DNA of 16,055 nucleotides from JBAYJY01 sp041664945 (lineage in GTDB: Bacteria; UBP15; UBA6099). Under the pieces are notes generated by a model. It was not told the DNA's origin and ran no database searches. It worked only from the letters and a program-made list of their open reading frames with translations. Position 1 is the first letter of the stretch. Every line of letters begins with the position of its first letter. The stretch lies in NCBI GenBank assembly GCA_041664945.1, contig JBAYJY010000101.1, positions 1-16,055 of the forward strand. Reading direction: 5' to 3'. The position numbers and the translations under genes were made by a program. This document shows positions 1-6,676 of the stretch, piece after piece.

Positions 1-503
1 ACACGCACGGAGCGTTGTGGCTGGCCATGGCATTTGCAAGAATAGGCGACGGCAATCGGAGTGCCGAACTCCTTAAAATGTTGAATCCGATAGAACATGC
101 CCGTGAACCGGAAACGGTCGGCCGGTACGCTGTAGAGCCTTATGTCGTTGCAGCGGATGTTTACCGGCTGCCCGGCAAAGTCGGAATGGGCGGCTGGACG
201 TGGTACACAGGCGCGGCGGGATGGATGTATCGCGCGTGGATCGAGGAAATACTCGGAATGAAAGTCAGCAACGGAAAATTAGTGATAGACCCGGTCCTTC
301 CTTCAGGATGGGACAAGGTAAGTATCCGCTACCGCCATGGAAAGACTGTTTACGAGATTGCCATTGAGAACCCCGATGGGATTAACCGGGGCATCGCTTG
401 GGTGGAGATGGACGGCCAACGATTGAAAGATACCTCAATACCGCTTGAGGAAGAACTGATCAAGCACCGCGTGATCGTGAGGCTGGGCGCCAAGCCTCAA
501 TGA
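1..503 (+). CDS. GH94-family C-terminus (cyclic beta-1,2-glucan synthase / glycan phosphorylase), 5' truncated
   Basis: Only the last ~166 codons lie in the window; the reading frame is open from base 3 and stops at TGA 501-503. The visible part begins THGALWLAMAFA and contains GGWTWYTGAAGWMYRAW, the hallmark end of the (alpha/alpha)6 barrel of GH94 enzymes. A short beta-rich tail follows (VLPSGWDKVSIRYRHG, then YEIAIENPDG). This tail closely resembles the C-terminus of NdvB-type cyclic beta-1,2-glucan synthases. Those are large inner-membrane proteins in which the GH94 module sets chain length by phosphorolysis. Stand-alone cellobiose or chitobiose phosphorylases share the same end, so the exact enzyme cannot be decided without the missing 5' part. 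The catalytic Asp is not in the window. Confidence 0.82.
   Translation, partial: THGALWLAMAFARIGDGNRSAELLKMLNPIEHAREPETVGRYAVEPYVVAADVYRLPGKVGMGGWTWYTGAAGWMYRAWIEEILGMKVSNGKLVIDPVLPSGWDKVSIRYRHGKTVYEIAIENPDGINRGIAWVEMDGQRLKDTSIPLEEELIKHRVIVRLGAKPQ
478..499 (+). repeat. Perfect 7-bp inverted repeat at the end of the GH94 gene
   Basis: TGAGGCT (478-484) and AGCCTCA (493-499) are perfect complements separated by 8 bases and lie directly before the stop codon. No T-run follows, so it is not a standard intrinsic terminator. It could be an mRNA 3'-end stabiliser or a chance hairpin. Confidence 0.3.
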
Positions 504-622
504 TGCATTGACTGGAAGTCTTATAAAGCTTGTGGCGAATGAGGGCAATGCGAAACTGAAGCGATGCGAAAATATAATAGTTATCTTCATATAAATGCAT
601 ACTTTCTATCTGCGAATTAAGC

Positions 623-650
623 TTGAAATGAAAATGAAAACTTATAAAAT
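623..650 (+). promoter_or_regulatory. Sigma70-like promoter of the fluoride-response unit
   Basis: TTGAAA (623-628), a 16-base spacer, then TAAAAT (645-650) in an AT-rich stretch. The predicted start near 657-659 lies just before the first base-paired element of the riboswitch at 663, so the riboswitch would be the very 5' end of the transcript. The rest of the 504-811 spacer holds the riboswitch and terminator; nothing else was seen in it. Confidence 0.55.
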
Positions 651-660
651 ATCGTAACCG

Positions 661-711
661 AAGGGGATGGAGTTCCCCAATAACCGCCGACAGGCTGATG
701 ACTCCTACTGC
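661..711 (+). ncRNA. Fluoride riboswitch (crcB motif) aptamer
   Basis: The sequence shows the conserved crcB-motif layout. GGGG (663-666) pairs with CCCC (675-678) around the ATGGAGTT loop. AATAACC follows, then GCC (686-688) pairs with GGC (693-695), and the conserved tail CTGATGACTCCTACT ends at 709. This RNA family is known to bind fluoride through Mg2+ ions and to switch on fluoride-resistance genes. Here it sits between a promoter and an intrinsic terminator, directly ahead of a CrcB/Fluc channel gene, which is independent support. The expected mode is fluoride-induced anti-termination. Confidence 0.92.
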
Positions 712-748
712 TGGACCCGTTGCGGTGGGCGCATTAGCCCTGATGAAT

Positions 749-777
749 CCCTGCCGCGTGGCGGGGTTTTTGTTTTT
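749..777 (+). terminator. Intrinsic terminator, expression platform of the fluoride riboswitch
   Basis: The stem 749-755 (CCCTGCC) pairs with 760-766 (GGCGGGG), with one G-U pair and a GCGT loop, followed by TTTTTGTTTTT. It lies between the aptamer and the crcB start codon. Read-through would therefore depend on the aptamer state, the usual arrangement for a transcriptional on-switch. Confidence 0.8.
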
Positions 778-811
778 CAGGGAAGTTCTTTTTACGGAGG
801 CAACTAAGGTG

Positions 812-1186
812 ATGCCGAAACTGTTTTGGTTGGCCCTTGCGGGCGCGGCGGGAACACTCGCGAGGTACGGGCTTGTCGGTATTGTGCAGCGTGGATTCGG
901 GCAGTCATTTCCATGGGGAACGTTAGCGGTGAACATCATCGGCTGTCTGCTTGCCGGCTTGGTCTGGACTCTTGCGGAGGAGCGAAATATCATAAGCGGA
1001 GAGATGAGGTTGATCGTCCTAATAGGTTTCATGGGCGCGTTTACGACGTTCTCGTCTCTGATTCTGGAAACAACAGGCCTGATGAAGGACACGGAGTGGC
1101 TTCGAGCAATGGGAAACCTGACGCTCCACAACGGAATCGGGTTGATGGCATTTTATGTAGGAATGATTACAGGAAGAATCTTTTAA
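812..1186 (+). CDS. crcB: Fluoride ion channel Fluc/CrcB
   Basis: A 124-residue membrane protein, the usual length of this family, which exports fluoride passively as a dual-topology dimer. Family signatures are visible: GAAGTLARYG near residues 11-20, GTLAVNIIG at 36-44 with the pore Asn41, and GFMGAFTTFSS at 72-82 with the two Phe (77 and 80) of the fluoride-stacking box. There are four hydrophobic segments. GGAGG at 796-800 serves as ribosome binding site. ATG 812 is chosen, but GTG 809, one codon earlier and at better spacing, is possible. The longer open frame back to 698 would run through the riboswitch and is rejected. Control is by the upstream fluoride riboswitch; the DUF190 gene follows after 12 bases. 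Confidence 0.95.
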   Translation: MPKLFWLALAGAAGTLARYGLVGIVQRGFGQSFPWGTLAVNIIGCLLAGLVWTLAEERNIISGEMRLIVLIGFMGAFTTFSSLILETTGLMKDTEWLRAMGNLTLHNGIGLMAFYVGMITGRIF

Positions 1187-1198
1187 TGAGGTGAGCGC

Positions 1199-1546
1199 AT
1201 GAAACTGCCGGATGAATCGTATCTGCTCAGGATTTTCATAGGCGAAAGCGACAAGCACGGCGGAAAGCCTTTATATGAGGCGATTATAGAAAGCGCCAGG
1301 AAGCGCGGCATGGCAGGAGCAACCGCGCTGCGAGGCATAGCCGGTTTCGGCGCGAACAGCCGGATTCACACATCAAAAATTCTCAGACTTTCTGAAGACC
1401 TGCCGGTCGTCGTTGAGATAGTCGACAAACTGGAGCGCATCGATGATTTTCTGATCGAGCTGGATTCAATGATAAAAGAAGGCCTTGTTACGCTCGAAAA
1501 GGTAAAGGTCATCGCTTACAGGCACAATTCAACAGAGAAGAAGTGA
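1199..1546 (+). CDS. DUF190 family protein, co-transcribed with crcB
   Basis: A 115-residue soluble protein that matches the DUF190 pattern across its length. Visible elements are LLRIFIGESDK near residues 9-19, GMAGATALRGIAGFG at about 37-51, the RIHTSKILRLSEDLPVVVEIVD stretch in the middle, and IKEGLVTLEKV near 93-103. DUF190 proteins have a PII-like ferredoxin fold and often neighbour crcB, but their molecular role is not settled. A regulatory or accessory role in fluoride homeostasis is inference from position. The start is ATG 1199 with GAGG at 1188-1191, 12 bases after the crcB stop, so translational linkage in one operon under the riboswitch is likely. Confidence 0.9.
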   Translation: MKLPDESYLLRIFIGESDKHGGKPLYEAIIESARKRGMAGATALRGIAGFGANSRIHTSKILRLSEDLPVVVEIVDKLERIDDFLIELDSMIKEGLVTLEKVKVIAYRHNSTEKK

Positions 1547-1562
1547 CAGTTCCTTAGAACTG
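1547..1562. terminator. Hairpin between convergent genes, possible weak terminator
   Basis: CAGTTC (1547-1552), CTTA loop, GAACTG (1557-1562) directly after the DUF190 stop codon and before the convergent secreted-protein gene ends at 1579. There is no clean T-run on either side, so termination is only a suggestion. Confidence 0.35.
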
Positions 1563-1578
1563 GTTGCTATTAATTAAG

Positions 1579-2655
1579 TTATTTCCCGAAGTCATGCAGT
1601 TGAAAATATGAATAGAAGGACGCGAGAGCGAGGAAGTCCATGCCTGAGCCTTCGATAGTCGAGCCGTCCGGTCCTTTTGCAATTTCTTCAGGGCTTCGCT
1701 CCCAACGGTTGTTGTCGTTATAACCGTTCGCGTCCCACTTGTTAGGAAGGTTAGCGGGAAAGGCGCGCAGTTTGTCAATTACGAAAGAAGTGTCCGCGCC
1801 GGTGGCTCTCGCATGGAACCAGTCGAACATCGTGTTGTCGTCATTGCCAACAACCTTGTGCCAGTCATTGATCGAACGGTTCAAGCCTTTGAGATCAGGT
1901 TTCAGCAGCATTGCCACCAGCAAGCGCTCGTAATGGAGATTGAGCGTGAAATAATTTCTTTTGGCCTGATGAATCAGCCGCGCCATCTTTATCACGTCCA
2001 GAAAACGACTTCTCAGGGAGTCGAAATTTTCACCATCCTTGTATACGTTCACGTCCAGTTCCATACGGTCCGCTAAAAGCTGGAACAGGAACCGGATGTC
2101 CTCAAGGTTCGCGTAAGGTCCGGGCCCGAAAATCCAGTTATGCCTGTTTCCATAAACTATTATGTTCCGGATGATGCGTTTCATCTCTTGCTTCAAATCT
2201 TCCGGCCCGAGGAGATAAACAACCGCTATGCCTTCGATCATTTCTCCGTACTGGTCGATGCTCGTCTGGCCGTACGGTTCATTTATGTCATAGTCGGGAT
2301 ATCGTTTGTAGCTGCCCGGTTCGATCTCGCAGAGAGGCCAGTATGAAAGGTTCACGCGCACCATGTCCCAGTCGCCTTGCAGAGCGAAAACGGCCATCGT
2401 CACACCGGTCCAACCCTGGCTGTCGCCGTGTCCGTAATATTTCTCCACCCGCGTTTTGGTCTCCTTGTCGAGAATAGCCTCGACAGTTCCTCCCCGGTCG
2501 ATATGCCGCGCTTTATATGAAGCCACATAATGTTCGTATTTAGCCGCGAGATCCGGCGGCAGTGCCTCCCGGTAAGGAGCCTGCGTCTCAGCAAATGCGA
2601 CTGCTGAGACGGCAAGCAGCAAAGTGATCGAAATTATGATAAAAGATGTTTTCAT
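1579..2655 (-). CDS. Secreted protein of unknown function, possibly helical-toroid
   Basis: A 358-residue protein not recognised as a named family. The N-terminus is a clear Sec signal peptide: Lys2, a hydrophobic core at about residues 4-20, and an AFA-E cleavage site near residue 22. The mature part is rich in Trp, Tyr, Asp and Asn. It shows recurring amphipathic helix segments with small residues, for example GWTGVTMAVFAL, DQYGEMIEGIAVVYLL, NLHYERLLVAMLL and GSGMDFLALASFYSY. This pattern recalls (alpha/alpha) toroid polysaccharide lyases and glycosidases, but no catalytic motif was identified, so this is only a structural guess. The start is ATG 2655 with GGGAGG at 2667-2672, spacing 11. 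It is transcribed alone, convergent to DUF190 and divergent from the next gene. Confidence 0.8.
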   Translation of the reverse strand: MKTSFIIISITLLLAVSAVAFAETQAPYREALPPDLAAKYEHYVASYKARHIDRGGTVEAILDKETKTRVEKYYGHGDSQGWTGVTMAVFALQGDWDMVRVNLSYWPLCEIEPGSYKRYPDYDINEPYGQTSIDQYGEMIEGIAVVYLLGPEDLKQEMKRIIRNIIVYGNRHNWIFGPGPYANLEDIRFLFQLLADRMELDVNVYKDGENFDSLRSRFLDVIKMARLIHQAKRNYFTLNLHYERLLVAMLLKPDLKGLNRSINDWHKVVGNDDNTMFDWFHARATGADTSFVIDKLRAFPANLPNKWDANGYNDNNRWERSPEEIAKGPDGSTIEGSGMDFLALASFYSYFQLHDFGK

Positions 2656-2688
2656 TTATCGGCGAGCCTCCCAAAACAACTGGCGCGT

Positions 2689-2694
2689 ATTATA
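2689..2694 (-). promoter_or_regulatory. Candidate -10 element for the secreted-protein gene
   Basis: Perfect TATAAT on the minus strand (ATTATA at 2689-2694), about 35 bases upstream of the start codon in an AT-rich divergent spacer. No good -35 hexamer is seen at 16-18 bases upstream, so an activator or chance match is possible. No convincing promoter for the plus-strand gene at 2801 was found in the same spacer. Confidence 0.35.
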
Positions 2695-2800
2695 TCGTAT
2701 ATGTTATTGAAGTGGCTAATGTTATTTAAAGTGTAATTTCAGCGCATGCTGTGATAAAATAATTCAATAATTCGAAATGTTATTTGAACGGCGGCGAGAG

Positions 2801-3673
2801 ATGAAATGCAACTGGCTTGGCAGGGAGATCGCTGAATGCGGTTCAAGCGCCGCGAAGCATGCGCTTGTCGTCATGACTCCAATAACGTTCGATGCTGATA
2901 TGAGAACCAAACTAAGCGAGATTACCGGAATCACATTGCTGGATATCAAACTGAGATTTCATGCAAACGGATTTTTTATTGTATCTAAATCCGCCGACGC
3001 CCATTCGCTCGGCGAACAGGCAAAAAAACTGATTAAAGCCGGTTTCAAGCCTTATATTTTCGACGAGTCATCGTTTTTCGATGTTCCTGATATCGAAAAG
3101 CCTTCATCCTTTCGCGTTGACGGAGGCGCTATTACTTTTATTTCGAATCTGAAAAGCTCCGAAGTGTCTTTCGGAAGCTCGGCGCGGTTACTTGTTGTTA
3201 AAGGACATGTTGAAATCGACACTAAAAAGATCTCTACAAAAGCAACGCCTTACTTTTCCCCATATGCAGTCGCCACCGTGCCAATGACTATTCACAAATC
3301 TCAATCTTCAAAAAAACAAATAATGCATATAGTTAATATTTACGATATGGACGGCAAAAACGCCGTTCAACTTCGAGAAGGACGTTTCAATTTCCACGAT
3401 GCCTTCAAAGAAAGCGCGGCGCCCAATTTCAGCGCAAACTGCGATCTTTTGTTAAGAGAGTTAGATAAAATGTCTATGCAGATCACGGTTGATGAACTTT
3501 TTAACAGTTCTTCGCTTCCTTTAGCGGGCCGCGATAAGAACGTTTCGAGGGATGGAGTGCGCTTTTTCTCGAATTCGAATTTATCCATAACATCAAGCGA
3601 AATAAACGAGTTCGATCAATATTCAAGATTCAGATGCATTGTCGAGCAAAGACTTGCCGCCGAACGCGTTTAA
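2801..3673 (+). CDS. Conserved-looking hypothetical protein, unrecognised family
   Basis: A 290-residue protein without signal peptide or membrane segments, so probably cytoplasmic. The first ~90 residues read as alternating strands and helices (HALVVMTPITF, DIKLRFHANGFFIVSK, LIKAGFKPYIFD). This is followed by a beta-rich Ser/Lys-rich section (VDGGAITFISNL, ARLLVVKGHVEID, HIVNIYDMDGKNAVQLREGRFNF) and a helical C-terminus. I do not recognise a family or catalytic motif. ATG 2801 (MKCNWLG) is preferred because a purine-rich GGCGAG lies just before it, though close. ATG 2777, in frame, has no ribosome binding site. Base composition is more AT-rich than neighbouring genes. It is divergent from the secreted protein gene and followed by a 112-base spacer. 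Confidence 0.78.
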   Translation: MKCNWLGREIAECGSSAAKHALVVMTPITFDADMRTKLSEITGITLLDIKLRFHANGFFIVSKSADAHSLGEQAKKLIKAGFKPYIFDESSFFDVPDIEKPSSFRVDGGAITFISNLKSSEVSFGSSARLLVVKGHVEIDTKKISTKATPYFSPYAVATVPMTIHKSQSSKKQIMHIVNIYDMDGKNAVQLREGRFNFHDAFKESAAPNFSANCDLLLRELDKMSMQITVDELFNSSSLPLAGRDKNVSRDGVRFFSNSNLSITSSEINEFDQYSRFRCIVEQRLAAERV

Positions 3674-3785
3674 TATTTCCAAATAGATAATTAACCGTTT
3701 AATTCACAATCTGTTTCCGTCTTATGGCGCTTTACATCATAAAAATGTTATTATTAGCGAATTGAAAAATGGAGTCGCAAAAAGC

Positions 3786-6140
3786 ATGGAAATAAAAAAA
3801 TGGTTGATTGCGATAGCGGCGGGGATGGCTCTATCGATTGTATTAATTCATGTGTGTGAGGCTAAAGATATGCCTTCGAATAAAAATGTCATCAGCAATA
3901 AGTTTATGAAAGTCGAACTCGATGTTTCGGCTCACAGTTTCAGCATCTTCCCGACGGGCTATGCCGGCGAGGTTGTCACTGCCGGAACTTTTCCGTTTCT
4001 GGCCGGCGCTCTGAAGAAAGGCGCCACCGGCCGCATAACAGACAAAAAGTACGGCGGCGGGACTCAGGCCGTTGTGGAGGGGCAGGGCGGGAACGCTGTA
4101 ACCCTGATACTCTATGATAACATTCCGTTTCTCTTCATCAAAACGCGGATCGGAGCCTTGGGGAGTGAAACCGCTGTTTTTAAGAGCATTAAAGCCGTAC
4201 GGTTTCCGGTCGCCTTGAAAGCGCCGTACGAACAGATACGGATTCAGGGAACCGGTTTTCTGACGACGCCTGATAAAAATCCGGGGAGCTATGTTTTCAT
4301 GGCCGTGGCGGATAAGGAAACAAATCACGGATTTGTGTCGGCGTGGCTCACTGAAAACAGGGGCAGCGGCATTATTAAAGCCGAAAAATCCGGACTCAAA
4401 GCCGTTCTGAACGCGCAGATAGATTACGGCGCCCTGCGAGTCGCGTCTGAGCGACATGCCGAAGGCGAAACATTGGTGATGGGTTATTTCGACGACGCGC
4501 GTCTTGGTCTCGAACAATACGCCGATCTGGTCGCCAGGGAATACGACATTCGGATCAGGCCGCCTATGGATGGATACTGCTCGTGGTATTCAAGTCCGAA
4601 CGGAGGCGCTAACGACGAATCGAATCTTAAGATTCTGGCGAAAAGCAGCGAAACGCTTCTCAAGCCGTACGGATTAAAGTTCATACAGATTGACGATATG
4701 TGGCAGGCGGGCGAGCGCCGCAACGGGCCTGCGAAGAATTTCTACGCGCACAAGAAGGGGATCGGGCCTTACCCGCACGGAATGAAGGCCGCGGCGGACA
4801 ATTTGAAAAAACTCGGCTTTGTTCCCGGCATCTGGTGGATGCCTTTCGCCGGCGACCAGCGCGACCCGTTTTTCATGAAGCATGAGAAATGGTTCGTGAA
4901 AAACAAGGATGGCAAACCATACGAAACCGAATGGGGCGGAACCTCGCTCGACATGACGAATCCTGAAGCGCGCGATTACGTCAAGAGCGTCGCGGCGCAG
5001 TTGTCCGCGAAATGGGGATACGAATATTTTAAAATGGACGGCCTCTACACCGGAATCGCCGTCCGGCAACAGTATGTGAATCACGAATATCAGCCTGACG
5101 ACATTGGCGAAGCGGTTTTTTTCAACCCTGACAAGACGAATATCGAGGCGTTCCGCGACGGACTGAAGCTCGTGCGCGAGGCGGTCGGGAAAGATGTCTT
5201 TTTCCTCGGATGCACTGTCGCGCAGAACATGCGTTCGTTCGGAGCGACATTCGGGCTTGTGGACGCGATGCGTGTCGGCGAAGACAACGGGCCGGCATGG
5301 GATTCAGAGAAAAAGGACCTGCTGGCCGGCCCGCGCGCCGCATCGAACAGGTATTTCCTGAATGGACGCGTGTGGTGGAACGACCCGGACCCGGTTTATA
5401 TTCGCCCGTCGATTCCGATCGAGCACGCGCGCCTGATCAGTTCGTGGGTCGGCCTGACCGGGCAGATGATGACATACAGCGAATGGCTGCCTGAAATGCC
5501 CGCTGACAGGACTTATATCCTTCAGCGCATCATGCCGAACCACGGCCTGAAGGCGCGGCCTATGGACTATTTCGAGAGCTATATACCGCGTGTCTGGACG
5601 CTGACCGATAAACGCGCTTCGGTTCGGCGCGATGTTCTCGGGCTCTTCAACTGGGACAGCGAGAGCGCGGCGACATTCAAATTCGAGCCTGAAAAAGCGG
5701 GGCTGCCCGCCGCTGAGTCATACATCGGTTTCGACTTCTGGAACGATAAGTTTATCGAGCCTTTCACGACAATTGATTTCGAGGTTCCTAAAGGCGACTG
5801 CCGGATAATCGCAGTTAAACCTGTTGCCGACAGGCCGCAGGTGATTAGCTCGAACCGGCACATAACTCAGGGAATTGTCGACATCGAAAACGAATCATGG
5901 GACGGAAACGCAATTTCAGGCTTCAGCGACATAGTCGGCGGCGAAGCATACGAACTGAGGGTGATAGCGCCGGAAGGCAAGGTCGCGTGGAAACTGAAAA
6001 AGATATATACGGATAATCCCAAAGTCGAAACGTCATTCAAGCAGGACGGGTTGCAGATAAGAGTCATGTTCAAAAGCGAAACGAGCGTTAAGCTGAAATG
6101 GCATTTAGAATTCGGCAAGGATAAAGTCGCGGCAAATTGA
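3786..6140 (+). CDS. Secreted GH36-like alpha-galactosidase (clan GH-D)
   Basis: A 784-residue protein predicted to hydrolyse alpha-galactosyl (or related alpha-linked) residues from oligosaccharides. Residues 1-26 form a signal peptide ending CEA-KD. An N-terminal beta-sandwich is followed by a TIM barrel with clan GH-D landmarks: GYCSWYSS from residue 263, FIQIDDMW at 299-306, and WWMPFAG. YFKMDG carries Asp418, placed as the nucleophile, and RVGEDNG at 496-502 carries Asp500, a candidate acid/base. The nucleophile motif is KMD rather than the KWD common in classical GH36, so it is a divergent member. Other alpha-glycosidase specificities remain possible. GGAG at 3771-3774 lies 11 bases before ATG 3786; an in-frame TTG at 3762 is less likely. 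It is first in a close series with the next two genes. Confidence 0.85.
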   Translation: MEIKKWLIAIAAGMALSIVLIHVCEAKDMPSNKNVISNKFMKVELDVSAHSFSIFPTGYAGEVVTAGTFPFLAGALKKGATGRITDKKYGGGTQAVVEGQGGNAVTLILYDNIPFLFIKTRIGALGSETAVFKSIKAVRFPVALKAPYEQIRIQGTGFLTTPDKNPGSYVFMAVADKETNHGFVSAWLTENRGSGIIKAEKSGLKAVLNAQIDYGALRVASERHAEGETLVMGYFDDARLGLEQYADLVAREYDIRIRPPMDGYCSWYSSPNGGANDESNLKILAKSSETLLKPYGLKFIQIDDMWQAGERRNGPAKNFYAHKKGIGPYPHGMKAAADNLKKLGFVPGIWWMPFAGDQRDPFFMKHEKWFVKNKDGKPYETEWGGTSLDMTNPEARDYVKSVAAQLSAKWGYEYFKMDGLYTGIAVRQQYVNHEYQPDDIGEAVFFNPDKTNIEAFRDGLKLVREAVGKDVFFLGCTVAQNMRSFGATFGLVDAMRVGEDNGPAWDSEKKDLLAGPRAASNRYFLNGRVWWNDPDPVYIRPSIPIEHARLISSWVGLTGQMMTYSEWLPEMPADRTYILQRIMPNHGLKARPMDYFESYIPRVWTLTDKRASVRRDVLGLFNWDSESAATFKFEPEKAGLPAAESYIGFDFWNDKFIEPFTTIDFEVPKGDCRIIAVKPVADRPQVISSNRHITQGIVDIENESWDGNAISGFSDIVGGEAYELRVIAPEGKVAWKLKKIYTDNPKVETSFKQDGLQIRVMFKSETSVKLKWHLEFGKDKVAAN

Positions 6141-6185
6141 AGTGATTTACCGGGCAAATAATTTCGAAATAAGGAGGCCACATAG

Positions 6186-6635
6186 ATGGCAAGAGAGTTG
6201 AATCCGATTGAGATAATGTTGACAAGAGACACTGATACGATGTGGAAAATAATGGGCGGCGTAATGAGAAATGTCTGCTCGACGGAAATAGGCCGAAAGA
6301 TTGTTAGCGGGACGGGGAAACACGTCGCCGCTTTGCTTGTGGAAACCGGCGCGTTCGGGTTGGAGAAAGAGACAGAGCCGCGCTCTATCGGCGCATCGTT
6401 CGCCGATTTTCTTCAGGCTATCGGCTGCGGGTTTGAAGTAGTCGAGGGAAGCGATGACGATGCTGTGATCAACATGCTCGCGTGTCCCTATGAAATATGC
6501 GATGAAGCTACCTGTCTCGCCGTCATGAGCATCGACAGCGAAGTAGTGAAACGTCTGGGCGGTAAACTGATCATCGAGGAAACAATAGCCGCCGGCGCTG
6601 ATAAATGCCGCTTGCGCGTTGTCAGGCAGGACTGA
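6186..6635 (+). CDS. Small Cys-rich protein, L-2-amino-thiazoline-4-carboxylate hydrolase-like / V4R-like
   Basis: A 149-residue soluble protein with Cys at 31, 81, 100, 105, 110 and 141. The spacing CPYEICDEATC, then a helix, then a GADKCRLRV ending resembles the C-terminal part of the L-2-amino-thiazoline-4-carboxylic acid hydrolase-like family and of the related 4-vinyl-reductase (V4R) small-molecule-binding domains. Both end in a G-D-x-C-x-F/L pattern. Neither enzymatic nor metal-binding function can be asserted from sequence alone. A very good AAGGAGG at 6171-6177, spacing 8, fixes ATG 6186. Gaps of 45 bases to the GH36 gene and 41 bases to the PHP gene suggest co-transcription, although a functional link is not obvious. 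Confidence 0.7.
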   Translation: MARELNPIEIMLTRDTDTMWKIMGGVMRNVCSTEIGRKIVSGTGKHVAALLVETGAFGLEKETEPRSIGASFADFLQAIGCGFEVVEGSDDDAVINMLACPYEICDEATCLAVMSIDSEVVKRLGGKLIIEETIAAGADKCRLRVVRQD

Positions 6636-6676
6636 CAAGCGATTTAATATCTCAAAACAAACATCGGGAGGCGCCG

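Noticed and set aside
698..811. Upstream in-frame extension of crcB
   Set aside because: It would translate through the riboswitch tail and its terminator; the ribosome binding site at 796-800 fixes a start at 809 or 812.
460..1131. 223-codon minus-strand open frame across the riboswitch and crcB
   Set aside because: It overlaps a structured RNA and a certain membrane-protein gene on the other strand.
3843..4517. 224-codon open frame on the minus strand inside the GH36 gene
   Set aside because: The opposite strand encodes clear GH36 landmarks; this frame has no family features.
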